Assembly (NCBI GenBank): GCA_020861095.1
Contig: JAJBTC010000131.1
Location: 1-36,862 of the forward strand
Origin: Bacteroides sp.
Lineage (GTDB): Bacteria > Bacteroidota > Bacteroidia > Bacteroidales > Bacteroidaceae
DNA: 36,862 nucleotides
Direction of reading: 5' to 3'
A model generated the notes under the pieces. That model saw only the letters and a list, made by a program, of their open reading frames with translations, was not told the origin of the DNA and made no database searches. The position numbers and the translations under genes are program-made. This document shows positions 16,166-26,303 of the stretch, piece after piece (positions within the stretch are counted from its first letter, which is position 1; every line of letters starts with the position of its first letter).

Positions 16166-18490
16166 TTGTATAGAAGAGGTATCGTGTATACTCATAAAAG
16201 CTACCCTGTTGTGGAAAAAGATCCGGTAAAAGAAAATCGTTTGCTCCATAAAATGATGGAGCAGGCTGATATGGGTTGGTGGAAAGCCGACCTGGAAAAC
16301 AAAACGTTCCATTGTTCGGACTATCTGGCAAAGCTATTCGGTCTGAACGGAAATGTGGTCTCTTACGCGGACTTTGTTCAGTTGATCCGGGAAGATTACC
16401 GCCTTCTTGTGAATAAACAGTTTATGCACTCTCTGACAACAAATGTGTACAAAGAGGCATTCCCGGTCCATACCATACAGGGCGAACTCTGGATGAGATC
16501 TGAATTGGTGGAGGTAGAAACTGATGCGCATGGACACCCAGCCTGTGTTACCGGATTTACCAAGATCATAGATAAAATAGCACCTGAAGATCTCGAAGTG
16601 AAAGAGGATCATACCAGGTACCATACACTTGTAGAGAGAACCCGGCATATCCACAACCTGCTCCAGTATATTCCTGTAGGCTATATGCGTATACATCTTC
16701 TTTCTTATACAGATCAGCAGGTCGTTGATTATCTGCTGGTAGATATCAACCCTACCGGAGCGGATTTCCTGGGGCGGAGCGCGTCGGAAAGTATTGGAAA
16801 GACCGCACGTGAACTGGGGATCAACGTCCCTCAGCAATCCGATGCTATGCTTGCTGCACTGAAAGAGTCGCACAGCGAGTTTACCACTTTCTTTAAAAAG
16901 AGTGGAAAGTATTGTCAGTGTATGCTTTATAAAGCGGATGAAGAGGAACTGGTGGTGCTGTTTTTCGATGTAAGTACTCAGATCAGGGCTACCGATGCAC
17001 TGGATCAGAGTGAGAAATTGCTTCGTCGGGTATACAGCAACATTCCCGTTGGGATAGAAGTTTACAATGACAAAGGAATTCTCATCGAACTTAACCAGCG
17101 GCAGATGGATATCTTAGGTATCTCTTCCAAAGAGGATGTACTGGGGGTGTCCCTGTTTGATAATCCCAATCTGGATCAGGCCTTTCTAGAAAGGCTGGAA
17201 AGAGACAAGTATGTGGAATTTTCCCGTAAGTTTGACTTCTCTAAGGTAGGTCCTTATTTCAAAACGTATAAAAAGCAGGGAATCATTGACCTGGAAGGTA
17301 ATTTTACCATCATACATGATGTCAAAGGGCAGTTGATCTACTATCTGGCGGTTGTCTTTGACCGTACGGAAGAGAATAAAGCCAAGAATAAGATCCGTGA
17401 ATTTGAGAGTTTCTTCCGGATGGCAGGAGAGCAGGCACAGGTAGGGTATGCGTATTTCAATGTATTGACCAAAGAGGGATATGCGCAGAATACATGGTAC
17501 CGCAATATCGGAGAAGAGGAGAGTACGCCTTTGACAGATATCTTAGGAATCTATTCTCACCTGCACCCCGATGACAGGGAGAAGTTGCTGTTGCTGCGTA
17601 AAGAGACGCTTATCGGAGAGACGGATACGATAAAGATCGAGGTCAGAGTATGTCGTCCGGACGGAGAATATACCTGGACAAATCTCAACTTCTTAGTACA
17701 GGATTACCGTCCGCAGGAGGGAGTCATCGAAGTGGCCTGTATCACCTACGATATTACAGAATTGAAAGACGCTCAGAGCAAATTGCAGATTGCCAAGGAA
17801 AAGGCCGAAGAGGCCAACCGACTTAAATCCGCGTTCTTAGCCAATATGAGCCATGAAATACGTACGCCCCTGAATGCGATCATCGGTTTTTCCGAGTTGC
17901 TGATGCTCGGTGAGAATCCTGAAGAGGGAGAGCAGTATATGCACATCATCAGGAAGAACAATGAACTGCTCCTGCAAATTATTTCCGATGTACTGGATAT
18001 CGCGAAAATAGAGTCGGGACGCATCGAGTTCGCGCTTTCCGGGATAGATGCCTATCTGATGTGTCGGGATGTGGTACAACAGTATGCTTCCAAGAATACC
18101 GCGGAAGTACAGATCATACTGGAAGAAGAGTTGCCGGAATGTAAGGTTATAGGTTCTGTGAATCCGTTGAGGCAGGTCTTTTCCAATTTCATAAACAATG
18201 CTCTTAAATTTACGGATGTGGGAAAGATCACACTCGGATACAAGGTGCTGGATAAAGAGGTGGAATTCTATGTAAACGATACCGGTCTGGGCATTCCGGA
18301 ACATCAGCGGGCCTCTGTTTTTGAACGTTTTGTTAAACTTCACGACTTTGTCCCTGGTACCGGCCTTGGCCTGCCTATCTGCAAAGGTATTGTGGAACAA
18401 TTGGGAGGGCGGATCGGTGTGAGTGAAGGCAGAGGAGGATGCGGATGTCGCTTCTGGTTCACCTTGCCTAAGGCCACGGCAGATCTGTGA
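16166..18490 (+). CDS. Multi-PAS sensor histidine kinase (soluble, no receiver domain)
   Basis: Up to 774 residues. About four PAS-like units fill residues 20-530: [52 protein letters not shown]; and a PAS_3-like unit with [10 protein letters not shown]. HisKA follows with [19 protein letters not shown] (phospho-acceptor His563 from the TTG start). The ATPase domain has [13 protein letters not shown] (N box), NDTGLGIP (G1), FERFVK (F box) and [12 protein letters not shown] (G2). No membrane helix, signal peptide or receiver domain is visible, so it is probably a cytosolic sensor acting on an unlinked response regulator. The start is uncertain: TTG 16166, GTG 16184, or a later ATG (16253) that would clip the first PAS. 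No partner gene is adjacent. Confidence 0.88.
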   Translation: MYRRGIVYTHKSYPVVEKDPVKENRLLHKMMEQADMGWWKADLENKTFHCSDYLAKLFGLNGNVVSYADFVQLIREDYRLLVNKQFMHSLTTNVYKEAFPVHTIQGELWMRSELVEVETDAHGHPACVTGFTKIIDKIAPEDLEVKEDHTRYHTLVERTRHIHNLLQYIPVGYMRIHLLSYTDQQVVDYLLVDINPTGADFLGRSASESIGKTARELGINVPQQSDAMLAALKESHSEFTTFFKKSGKYCQCMLYKADEEELVVLFFDVSTQIRATDALDQSEKLLRRVYSNIPVGIEVYNDKGILIELNQRQMDILGISSKEDVLGVSLFDNPNLDQAFLERLERDKYVEFSRKFDFSKVGPYFKTYKKQGIIDLEGNFTIIHDVKGQLIYYLAVVFDRTEENKAKNKIREFESFFRMAGEQAQVGYAYFNVLTKEGYAQNTWYRNIGEEESTPLTDILGIYSHLHPDDREKLLLLRKETLIGETDTIKIEVRVCRPDGEYTWTNLNFLVQDYRPQEGVIEVACITYDITELKDAQSKLQIAKEKAEEANRLKSAFLANMSHEIRTPLNAIIGFSELLMLGENPEEGEQYMHIIRKNNELLLQIISDVLDIAKIESGRIEFALSGIDAYLMCRDVVQQYASKNTAEVQIILEEELPECKVIGSVNPLRQVFSNFINNALKFTDVGKITLGYKVLDKEVEFYVNDTGLGIPEHQRASVFERFVKLHDFVPGTGLGLPICKGIVEQLGGRIGVSEGRGGCGCRFWFTLPKATADL

Positions 18491-18616
18491 TAACATACAG
18501 GGTTCTCTTGAAAAAAGAATATCCTGGAAAGCAGAGATGTCCTTTGTTACCGGAACAATGGAAGGATATATGCTCATTCGCTGAATGAAAAAAATAAGAT
18601 GCACGCCACGCTTCTG

Positions 18617-19187
18617 TGTTGGACCTGTACCGCGGAGACGCACGATGTGCATTGGTGTCCGGAAAAACAGGTTAAGACTTCCGGAACTATCCGGAAGACA
18701 CTCATTTACTTCGATTTCCTCTGATTTGCTGCGGTTTCCTCTGATTTCCTCTGAAAACCCGGAGGGTTTAATGTGACTAACCCCCAGTGAAGCGAGGAAG
18801 GGCATAGCCCGTAACGAAGCGACTGGGGGTATATCTGAGGCATCTACAGTCAACCCCAAAGCGGGTTGAATAGAGAAAAACTCCATTCTATGTAGTATGT
18901 AGTATGAGCACGATTTGACTTCGTTTTATTCAGGATAGAATCATTCAACCCACTTCGGGGTTGAAGACAGAGGCGTAGTCACTACCCCCAGTCGCTCCGC
19001 TATGCTCCGCTTCACTGGGGGTTATGCACATTAAAGCCCTTCAGGCTTTCAGAGAGAGTTGTGTACCGTAAAGTCACTTCAGGCTTTCAGAGTGGAATAA
19101 ATGTCATTTGGATAGTTCCGTAAATCTTAAAAAATAGTTTTCCGGACTCTACTGCACGCCGTGCGTCTCCGCGATATACATCCAACA
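18617..19187 (+). repeat. Large nested-hairpin repeat element, copy B
   Basis: About 571 bases bounded by TGTTGGAC at the left and GTATATCGCGG...complement ending TCCAACA at the right; the ends are roughly 70-bp imperfect inverted repeats (TGTTGGA..., GCGGAGACGCACG, GTCCGGAAAA, TTAAGA..., CGGAAC). Hairpins: AAACCC/GGGTTT (18755-18769); TAACCCCCAGT/ACTGGGGGT (18778-18830) with an inner GGGC/GCCC; TCAACCC/GGGTTGA (18850-18869); a 74-base centre; TTCAACCC/GGGTTGAA (18944-18965); ACCCCCAGT/ACTGGGGGT (18984-19022); AAAGCC/GGCTTT (19033-19049), the last partly duplicated at 19070-19092. TTCCTCTGATTT is repeated at 18715-18755. Copy A is the same element inverted. Confidence 0.78.
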
Positions 19188-19309
19188 AAGCAACAGATGT
19201 CTCGATGGTACAATTTGAATGCAAGGTAGTTATACTTTGCAGACAATTACATAAAAACGGGGTAATACGGGGCATGGATTAACTCCTGAAAGCTGACTAT
19301 AGGTATTTC

Positions 19310-19756
19310 TTAATTTTCTAACAGGTTTTTCAGAAAACTGTCCAATTCTTCATTCAAACCTTTCAGCAACTCTTCGCTGACCACGATCGTATCGTCATCA
19401 ATGAGCAGCAGGTCTGCTATCGTCTCTTTGTCTTCGTCTATAAGTACGAAAGTAAACGGGTTGAGGATAGAAGTCTGATCAAACTCTCCTGCCTCCTTCA
19501 TTTGTATCAGCAGAGCACGCAGTGACGCTTCCGCTCTTTTATAGAAATCTTTTCCCTGATAATCGATCCACCCCTGAATGACTGTCTGCTCCAATATCGA
19601 ATCATCATCATCCATAACAATCAGCTCCCCGTTTATGGGATTGGGCTGGAGATGGATGTCCGTAATAACGGAGGGTACGACATCGTTGCCGGATCTGCCC
19701 ACTGCATTCCGGATAGCCTGTTGTATCAGTGTTTGTGAGGATGTATTCAGCTTCAT
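19310..19756 (-). CDS. Conserved-looking hypothetical acidic cytoplasmic protein
   Basis: The protein has 148 residues and is not assigned to a family. It has no signal peptide or membrane helix. The N-terminus (MKLNTSSQTLIQQAIRNAV) looks helical, and the body is acidic with DDDDSILEQTVIQGWIDYQG and a C-terminal DLLLIDDDTIVVSEELLKGL. Normal codon use, a -7 element close upstream and a compact globular pattern argue that it is real. It lies 58 bases downstream of the DUF6340-like gene on the same strand but has its own promoter. Confidence 0.65.
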   Translation of the reverse strand: MKLNTSSQTLIQQAIRNAVGRSGNDVVPSVITDIHLQPNPINGELIVMDDDDSILEQTVIQGWIDYQGKDFYKRAEASLRALLIQMKEAGEFDQTSILNPFTFVLIDEDKETIADLLLIDDDTIVVSEELLKGLNEELDSFLKNLLEN

Positions 19757-19779
19757 GGGACGTTTTTAATTTTGTACTC

Positions 19780-19787
19780 CAAAGGTA
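19780..19787 (-). promoter_or_regulatory. -7 promoter element (TACCTTTG)
   Basis: The minus strand reads TACCTTTG, a TAnnTTTG match, 23 bases upstream of the ATG at 19756. Confidence 0.45.
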
Positions 19788-19814
19788 TAAAAAAAGTTAA
19801 TGTCACTCATTTTT

Positions 19815-20918
19815 TCAGAAATCATTCCCAAAACGCTTCATTTGCATATTTAATTTGGCCAGATGACCTTTGCGTTCCTGTAGTTCCTGCATATAAATGA
19901 CAGTCATGGCATAATTCGGAACCCTGCTTGCTTCCAGCCTGTTGCCGCTTTCCGCGCTTTTACTCTCTACTTTATCCACGTTGCGCGCAAGTTCCTGTGC
20001 CCGGGTCAGCCATTCTTCGGCTTTTTCTATCTCGTCCTGCATTTCATAGTATACGGCTATGTTGTACGCGGCGCCCATCTGTTGTTTCGGTTTCTTATTT
20101 TCATAGATCTGTAGCCAGAGCGCGCAGGCCTCGTCCCACTTCTCTCTGCGGGATTGTACATAGGCATCGCGCATGGCCGGGGAACCTCCTGTATACAGAT
20201 ACCGGGTGCTCGTTTTCCAGTGTGGGATCAGTTTCTGCACCGGAACCGTGCCTGCGAATACGGATGCCTCTTCCGCCAGTTGATCATTGGAGATCAGGCG
20301 TGAACGTACATAGTGCTCCGTAGCGCCGAATTCCTGCCAGAAAATACTGTCATTCGAAGTAATGGTCACCATCGGTGACGAACGGAAGGGTAGATATATT
20401 TTAACGGTAGGATATACTTTCACATCCACCACCCCTTCGAAGCCTCCGAATACAGGATCGAAACGTATGATCCTGACTGCTTTCATCTGCAGGTTCTCTA
20501 AGGAGATCAGAAAGTCTACATCCAGCTCCCGGGTCAGTTGCATCACTTCCTCCTTACTCAGTGTGGATTCCCGGGCGAAACGATCATTCGCGCGCAGCGT
20601 GGAGTCACAGATCACTACTTTATCGAAGTAATTTTCTTCGGCAATGCTTTCCGCCAGGGCTTCGGCGGCCAGAGAGGCATTTCCCTCCGGATAAGAGGTC
20701 TGCCTGGCCAGTTCATTGGGCAGTTTCTCCGGGGAGTCTGTAATCACGTCATTCGTATGCAGAGCGCTTGTGTTATTGATGATAGCTACCCGTCTCAACT
20801 CAGGAGGAAAACTTACTTCTGAGGGCACCAGATAATCAATAGAAAGCTGATCTATGGTCTGGCAGGAAGTAACTAAAAAGAAAAAACAGATGAGCAGACT
20901 GTGTGGATATTTTTTCAT
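19815..20918 (-). CDS. DUF6340-like lipoprotein with TPR-like C-terminus
   Basis: The protein has 367 residues. The lipoprotein signal is MKKYPHSLLICFFFLVTSC, with Cys19 as the lipid anchor. The N-terminal domain opens with LSIDYLVPSEVSFPPELRRV, the arrangement I associate with DUF6340 lipoproteins of Bacteroidetes, and resembles CsgG/LpoB-like alpha/beta domains (RRVAIINNTS; AEENYFDKVVICDST). The C-terminal 120 residues have helical-repeat character (EKWDEACALWLQIYENKK; AAYNIAVYYEMQDEIEKAEEW), like two or three TPR units. It probably sits in the outer membrane; its partner is unknown. Confidence 0.7.
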   Translation of the reverse strand: MKKYPHSLLICFFFLVTSCQTIDQLSIDYLVPSEVSFPPELRRVAIINNTSALHTNDVITDSPEKLPNELARQTSYPEGNASLAAEALAESIAEENYFDKVVICDSTLRANDRFARESTLSKEEVMQLTRELDVDFLISLENLQMKAVRIIRFDPVFGGFEGVVDVKVYPTVKIYLPFRSSPMVTITSNDSIFWQEFGATEHYVRSRLISNDQLAEEASVFAGTVPVQKLIPHWKTSTRYLYTGGSPAMRDAYVQSRREKWDEACALWLQIYENKKPKQQMGAAYNIAVYYEMQDEIEKAEEWLTRAQELARNVDKVESKSAESGNRLEASRVPNYAMTVIYMQELQERKGHLAKLNMQMKRFGNDF

Positions 20919-21317
20919 GTTGTTTCAGTACAAGAATGTTTGTACAACAAATGTACGATTTTTCTACAAAGCTGATTGTTAAAAGCTCTGAATCTTTTTA
21001 TAAATAGAAGAATGAAATGTTATAAATAAAGAGGCCATAAGGTGTGAAAAAATAGTATAGATCACATTGTCTCTGCCGATAGCGTATAAACGGATGAAAA
21101 CAAAGAATGCTGTCTGTAGGATACAGATCCGTTTTCCTGTATCTTACAGACAGCACTCCGGGCTATTCATTGGTTGAGGCAGTCTCTAAATCGTTTTTAC
21201 ATGTTTAGAACCTAACCGTTTTCAACCTCTTTACGTGAATAAGTGATTTTCCCAGTTCCTTTAAGACGGAACGCCACACTCATTCTTTATATAGAGATTG
21301 CCCCTCTGCGTATGAAC
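20919..21317. other. Intergenic region downstream of secA
   Basis: About 400 bases. It contains the 19-bp hairpin at 21108-21155 and AT-rich DNA that should hold the promoter of the DUF6340-like gene. No gene is supported. Confidence 0.4.
21108..21155 (-). terminator. Long hairpin, probable secA terminator
   Basis: The arms at 21108-21126 and 21137-21155 pair over 19 bp with one G-U-type mismatch and a 10-base loop. On the minus strand it is followed by TTCTTTGTTTTC. It lies about 160 bases beyond the secA stop codon. Confidence 0.6.
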
Positions 21318-24300
21318 TTATACCGCGCGACCGTGACAGTTCTTGAATTTCTTGCCACTTCCGCAAGGACAGGGATCGTTTCTTCCCACCGTCTTCTCGC
21401 TGCGTATGGGCTCTCGTCTGACCTCACGCGTATCTCTTTGCGCGGCCGCCTTCTGATTCGGATCACTCAGGTTGTTCAGATCCTGTTTCTGCTCGCTGTA
21501 TTTACTCATATCCTGCCGTCTCTCAGGCGCTGCCTGGCGCACCTGTGCCGGATCCTGAATCGGGATCTGTCCGCGCATCAGAATAGAGATAGTCTGGTTA
21601 TTCAGTTTGTTCACCATTGTATCGAACAGGGTCACTGATTCCAGCTTATAGATCAACAGCGGATCTTTTTGCTCATAGCTCGCATTCTGTACGGAATGTT
21701 TCAGCTCATCCAGCTCGCGCAGGTTCTCTTTCCAGCATTCGTCGATCACATGCAGCAGGATCGATTTCTCGAATGCTTTCACTACCTCCTTACATTCGCT
21801 GTCATAAGCCGCTTTCAGGTTGCAGGATATGTTATACATCCGTTTTCCGTCGGTGATCGGGATCAGGATATTCTCGTACATCTGTCCCTGGGTTTCATAC
21901 ACCTGTTTGATCACCGGGAAGGCTACCTGAACCAGTCTTTCCGTCTTGCGTTTGAAATTGTCCATGGCCAGTTCGAATACCTTCTCAGTCATCTCCGGTT
22001 TATTGCCCGTGCGGAATTCTTCCTCGCTGAAGGGCAGATCCATGGCCAATGTCTGAAGAATATCCATTTTGGCTTCCTCATAGTCATTGGTGTCTACCAG
22101 CACCGCGCAACGGTCCCAGATCATATTGGCAATATCCATACCGATACGCTCTCCGATCAGCGCATGACGCCGTTTGGTATATACAACCGTACGTTGTTTG
22201 TTCATCACATCATCGTATTCCAGCAGACGCTTACGGATACCGAAGTTGTTTTCTTCCACCTTCTTCTGAGCGCGTTCTATGGATTTCGAGATCATCGGAT
22301 GCTCGATCATTTCTCCTTCCTTAAAGCCCAGACGGTCCATCACACCAGCGATCTTATCGGAAGAGAACAGACGCATCAGGTCGTCTTCCAGAGAGACGAA
22401 GAATACGGAAGAACCGGGATCTCCCTGACGTCCGGCGCGCCCTCTCAGCTGACGGTCTACCCGTCTGGATTCGTGACGCTCGGTACCGATGATGGCCAGA
22501 CCACCGGCTGCTTTGACCTCCGGACTCAATTTGATGTCCGTACCACGACCCGCCATGTTGGTGGCAATGGTCACAATCCCTTTCTGACCGGCCTGAGCCA
22601 CGATATCCGCCTCTTTCTGGTGAAGTTTCGCGTTCAGTACGTTGTGTTCGATCTTGCGCATAGCAAGCATCTTACCCAGCATCTCAGAGATCTCAACGGA
22701 GGTAGTACCCACCAGTACCGGACGCCCCGCCTGTACCAATGTTTCGATCTCCTCGATCACTGCTTTATATTTCTCCCGTTTGGTCTTGTACACACGGTCA
22801 TTCATGTCGGTACGGGCAATCGGGCGATTGGTCGGGATCACCACGACATCCAATTTATAGATGTCCCAGAACTCTCCGGCTTCCGTCTCTGCCGTACCGG
22901 TCATACCGGCCAGCTTGTGATACATACGGAAGTAGTTCTGTAAGGTAATTGTGGCAAAAGTCTGGGTGGCAGCTTCCACCTTCACCCGTTCTTTGGCTTC
23001 AATGGCCTGGTGCAATCCGTCTGAGTAGCGACGACCTTCCATGATACGTCCGGTCTGCTCGTCCACAATCTTCACCTGCCCGTCTATCACCACATATTCG
23101 TCGTCTTTTTCGAACATGGTATATGCCTTCAACAGCTGGTTGATGGTATGTACGCGTTCGGACTTGACCGCGTAATTGGTCATCATCTCGTCTTTTTTCT
23201 CCAGTTTCTTTTCTTCCGAAAGGTCCATGGCTTCCAGCGCAGAGAGCTCAGAGGCAATATCAGGAAGTACAAACAGGGTCGGATCTTCCGCTTTGCCCGT
23301 GATCAGGTCGATACCCTTATCCGTCAGATCCACACTGTTGATCTTTTCGTCGATCACAAAATAGAGCGGATCTGTCACCTCGTGCATCCGTTTGTTGTTC
23401 TGCTCCATATAGATCTCTTCCGTTTTCAGCATTCCGGTCTTAATCCCCTGTTCGCTCAGGAACTTGATCAGCGGCTTGTTTTTCGGGAGAGCCTTGTGGC
23501 TGCGGTAGAGTGCCAGGAAGCCTTCTTCCTGTTCTTTCTTGTCCTTGGACGCGATCAGGCGTTTGGCTTCTGTCAGGTATTTGGTGGCCAGTCCTTTTTG
23601 TGCCTCCACCAATCTTTCTACCAAGGGGCGGAGCGATTCGAACAATTGTACATCTCCTTTGGGTACCGGACCGGAAATGATAAGAGGCGTACGCGCGTCG
23701 TCGATCAATACAGAGTCTACCTCATCCACAATGGCAAAGTTGTGCCTGCGTTGTACCAGATCTTTGGGGCTTACAGCCATATTGTCGCGCAGGTAGTCGA
23801 AGCCGAACTCATTGTTGGTACCGAACGTAATATCCGCCAGATAGGCCTGCCGGCGGCTGTCCGAATTGGGCTGGTGCTTATCTATACAATCTACACTTAA
23901 TCCGTGGAACATATACAAAGGTCCCATCCACTCCGAGTCACGTTTAGACAGGTAGTCGTTCACCGTAACCAAATGCACACCGTTCCCTGTCAGCGCGTTG
24001 AGGAATACCGGCAAAGTCGCTACTAAGGTCTTTCCTTCCCCGGTAGCCATTTCCGCGATCTTTCCTTTGTGCAACACAACGCCACCGAAAAGCTGTACAT
24101 CGTAGTGGATCATGTTCCAGGTGATCTCGGTACCACCCGCCAGCCAATGGTTTTGGAAGATGGCTTTGTCACCTTCGATACGTACAAAGTCTTTCGTAGC
24201 CGCCAGCGTACGGTCGAATTCGGTAGCGGTCACCACGATCTCCGGGTTCTCTGTGAATCGGCGCGCCGTATCTTTTACGATAGAGAAAGCCACAGGTAGT

Positions 24301-24617
24301 ACTTCATCCAACGCTTTCTCATAGATCTCCAGGATCTGTTTCTCTAATTTATCAATCTCCGCGAAGATCTGTTTGCGGTCTTCCAGTTCGGTCTGCTCGA
24401 TAGAGGCTTTCAGTTCCTCCACCTTTGCGCGTTCGTCGCGCACGGCATCCCGGATATATTGTTTGAGCTCTTCTGTCTTCGCGCGCAGTCCGTCGTTAGA
24501 GAGTTTCTCTATTTCCGGATAAGCAGCCTTGATCTTATCAACCCAGGGCTGTATCTCTTTCATATCACGGGAAGACTTATTGCCGAAGAATTTACTTAAA
24601 AAATCATTTAAACCCAT
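21318..24617 (-). CDS. secA: Preprotein translocase ATPase SecA
   Basis: The protein has 1099 residues, longer than the ~900 of E. coli SecA, as usual in Bacteroidetes. The start is [15 protein letters not shown]; the frame is open upstream but has no fitting start. A charged coiled insert lies at about residues 60-115 ([19 protein letters not shown]). NBD1 has MATGEGKT (Walker A, Lys196) and [19 protein letters not shown]2 has [10 protein letters not shown] and [14 protein letters not shown]. The C-terminus is the SecB/lipid-binding zinc tail [16 protein letters not shown]. It drives proteins through SecYEG. A TAnnTTTG element lies in the gap after the phosphatase-like gene, so it can be transcribed separately from that pair. 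Confidence 0.97.
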   Translation of the reverse strand: MGLNDFLSKFFGNKSSRDMKEIQPWVDKIKAAYPEIEKLSNDGLRAKTEELKQYIRDAVRDERAKVEELKASIEQTELEDRKQIFAEIDKLEKQILEIYEKALDEVLPVAFSIVKDTARRFTENPEIVVTATEFDRTLAATKDFVRIEGDKAIFQNHWLAGGTEITWNMIHYDVQLFGGVVLHKGKIAEMATGEGKTLVATLPVFLNALTGNGVHLVTVNDYLSKRDSEWMGPLYMFHGLSVDCIDKHQPNSDSRRQAYLADITFGTNNEFGFDYLRDNMAVSPKDLVQRRHNFAIVDEVDSVLIDDARTPLIISGPVPKGDVQLFESLRPLVERLVEAQKGLATKYLTEAKRLIASKDKKEQEEGFLALYRSHKALPKNKPLIKFLSEQGIKTGMLKTEEIYMEQNNKRMHEVTDPLYFVIDEKINSVDLTDKGIDLITGKAEDPTLFVLPDIASELSALEAMDLSEEKKLEKKDEMMTNYAVKSERVHTINQLLKAYTMFEKDDEYVVIDGQVKIVDEQTGRIMEGRRYSDGLHQAIEAKERVKVEAATQTFATITLQNYFRMYHKLAGMTGTAETEAGEFWDIYKLDVVVIPTNRPIARTDMNDRVYKTKREKYKAVIEEIETLVQAGRPVLVGTTSVEISEMLGKMLAMRKIEHNVLNAKLHQKEADIVAQAGQKGIVTIATNMAGRGTDIKLSPEVKAAGGLAIIGTERHESRRVDRQLRGRAGRQGDPGSSVFFVSLEDDLMRLFSSDKIAGVMDRLGFKEGEMIEHPMISKSIERAQKKVEENNFGIRKRLLEYDDVMNKQRTVVYTKRRHALIGERIGMDIANMIWDRCAVLVDTNDYEEAKMDILQTLAMDLPFSEEEFRTGNKPEMTEKVFELAMDNFKRKTERLVQVAFPVIKQVYETQGQMYENILIPITDGKRMYNISCNLKAAYDSECKEVVKAFEKSILLHVIDECWKENLRELDELKHSVQNASYEQKDPLLIYKLESVTLFDTMVNKLNNQTISILMRGQIPIQDPAQVRQAAPERRQDMSKYSEQKQDLNNLSDPNQKAAAQRDTREVRREPIRSEKTVGRNDPCPCGSGKKFKNCHGRAV

Positions 24618-24662
24618 TTTATATCTTATGCTTAATTTGGTTACCAGGGTGAAATATAGCGG

Positions 24663-24670
24663 CAAAGTTA
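24663..24670 (-). promoter_or_regulatory. -7 promoter element for secA (TAACTTTG)
   Basis: The minus strand reads TAACTTTG, a TAnnTTTG match, 45 bases upstream of the secA ATG. The -33 element is not clear. Confidence 0.5.
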
Positions 24671-24719
24671 CACTAAAAACACGAACCTGCTGCCGTTTTG
24701 TATATAAAAAATGTGACAA

Positions 24720-26303
24720 TCACCGCAGTGAGTGCCGGTAGAGGGGAGGGGAAGCGGAGGCATTGGGAGCCCGGATGCGCATACATTGCGCGATAGTCGG
24801 GGCAATGTGATCCATGGTCACCGGAGTCTCAATAATCTCCGGACGGAAGTGCGGAGAGAGGAAGATGAGCGGAGCCGGACTATACGCTTTGCGTACCACC
24901 CGGTTGTTGTAGGAGTGGCTATCATCTATGATCCGCCATCCCGGCAGTACATCGATGATCAGATCTCCCGACCGTTTGCGATGGTAGGCATTCCGTATCT
25001 TATCCGATTCAGGCGTCCAGGCTCCCAGGAGCAACCGGTGTGCCGAATGTACTTCGTTGACCCCGCTGAACTGGATCAGAAAATCGGCTGCTTTGTTCTG
25101 GATCTCTGCCAGGTCGAGCCCCTTTTGTTCGATCAGTTTATGATTGAGGTAGATATTCTGATTGTAATATGCCTCTACAAACTGCCCTTCGCCGTAGGTG
25201 GCCATCAGGTAGATATTGAGCAAAGCGGTACAACGGTTGAGGTGAAATTCTCCTCCCGGTATGCGATAGAGGATGATGTCCGCGCTTTCCGGATCGGAAT
25301 AACCGGTAGAGGTCACAAAGAAAAGCACATTCTCCAATCCTACCTTCCGGTCCAGCATCGTCAGCAGATCTTCTATGCTGCGATCTAATCTCGCGTAGGT
25401 ATCCTGCAGTTCCATCGCGTACTCCTGCGGACTCCGGCGATCGTAATTTCCCGCGTAATACGTGAGTGCCAGCAGATCAGGTACATCATCTTGCCCGATG
25501 AAACTATGCTCGAGCAGATCTTCTACCAGCAGATTGACCTCGTCATTGACAAAAGGACTGGTGATCAGACGTCTGAATTTATTCCTGCGGTCGTCGTCGA
25601 ATTTGTAGCGGAAGTCATCCCTGCGCCATTCTGGCAGATATGTATAGCTCCCGGAGGGCAGCAAAGGTTGCCAAACGATATTCTCAATGCGAAAGTCAAG
25701 CCCTTTTCTGTCGTTGTACTGGCTCACCCACCAGGGAAAATCCGCGTAGTAGGTTGTACTGCACCATTTCCCGGTGTTCTCATTGAGCCAGAAGGCTCCG
25801 TTGGCAGCGTGTCCCGCCGACAAGATAGCCGCATCCCGGAAAGGAGATACGGCATATACCATGGCATTGTTCTGGGTGGCTATTTTCAGTTCATCCGCGA
25901 AGGTAGAAACCAATAATTGAGAAGGAGAGGAACTCTCGTCGGTATAATTCCCCATGAACGAAAGGTCTTGTACGCAATTGACCGGACGCAACGTAGAGGT
26001 ATCCAGCCAGTAGTTGCCTATGATCCCATTCATGGAAGGAGAAGTACCGGTATAGATAGAAGCTATGGCCGAGGCCCGATCTACATCCGCAAAATTGTAG
26101 GAGGCATTCCTATATACCATTCCTTCTTTCCAGAGGCGTTTGAATCCTTTCTCACCGTATAAAGGTGAAAAAGACTCCAGATAATCCGTACGCAGCTGAT
26201 CAATGGTCAGTCCCACGATCAGACGGGGAGTTGAAGGAACAGATTGTGCCTGCAATCCGGTAAAAGTAAGGACGGTTAAGATAGAGGTAATAATTCCTTT
26301 CAT
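24720..26303 (-). CDS. Alkaline-phosphatase-fold protein with degenerate active site
   Basis: The protein has 527 residues with a signal peptide (MKGIITSILTVLTFTGLQAQ), so it is periplasmic. The fold matches PafA-like type I phosphodiesterase/alkaline phosphatases: RLIVGLTIDQLRTDYL (Asp35 equals the first metal ligand), SIYTGTSPSMNGIIGNYW, LQDTYARLDRSIEDLLTMLD. The catalytic positions look lost: the nucleophile stretch before SIYTG reads DRASAIA instead of T-x-V-G-H-A; the D-Y-x-G-H ligand site reads NYDRR; the (T/S)ADHG site reads TSTGYSD; the late HVP His reads PAP. This comparison is from memory of the family. The gene overlaps the upstream Lnb-like gene by 4 bases (ATGA). A regulatory or scaffold role is inferred. 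Confidence 0.75.
   Translation of the reverse strand: MKGIITSILTVLTFTGLQAQSVPSTPRLIVGLTIDQLRTDYLESFSPLYGEKGFKRLWKEGMVYRNASYNFADVDRASAIASIYTGTSPSMNGIIGNYWLDTSTLRPVNCVQDLSFMGNYTDESSSPSQLLVSTFADELKIATQNNAMVYAVSPFRDAAILSAGHAANGAFWLNENTGKWCSTTYYADFPWWVSQYNDRKGLDFRIENIVWQPLLPSGSYTYLPEWRRDDFRYKFDDDRRNKFRRLITSPFVNDEVNLLVEDLLEHSFIGQDDVPDLLALTYYAGNYDRRSPQEYAMELQDTYARLDRSIEDLLTMLDRKVGLENVLFFVTSTGYSDPESADIILYRIPGGEFHLNRCTALLNIYLMATYGEGQFVEAYYNQNIYLNHKLIEQKGLDLAEIQNKAADFLIQFSGVNEVHSAHRLLLGAWTPESDKIRNAYHRKRSGDLIIDVLPGWRIIDDSHSYNNRVVRKAYSPAPLIFLSPHFRPEIIETPVTMDHIAPTIAQCMRIRAPNASASPPLYRHSLR

Noticed and set aside
17837..18886. 349-codon minus-strand frame over the end of the kinase and element B
   Set aside because: Mostly the antisense shadow of the kinase ATPase domain joined to repeat DNA; no domain or signal is recognisable.
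21669..22943. 424-codon plus-strand frame inside secA
   Set aside because: Antisense shadow of secA with no promoter and no recognisable family.
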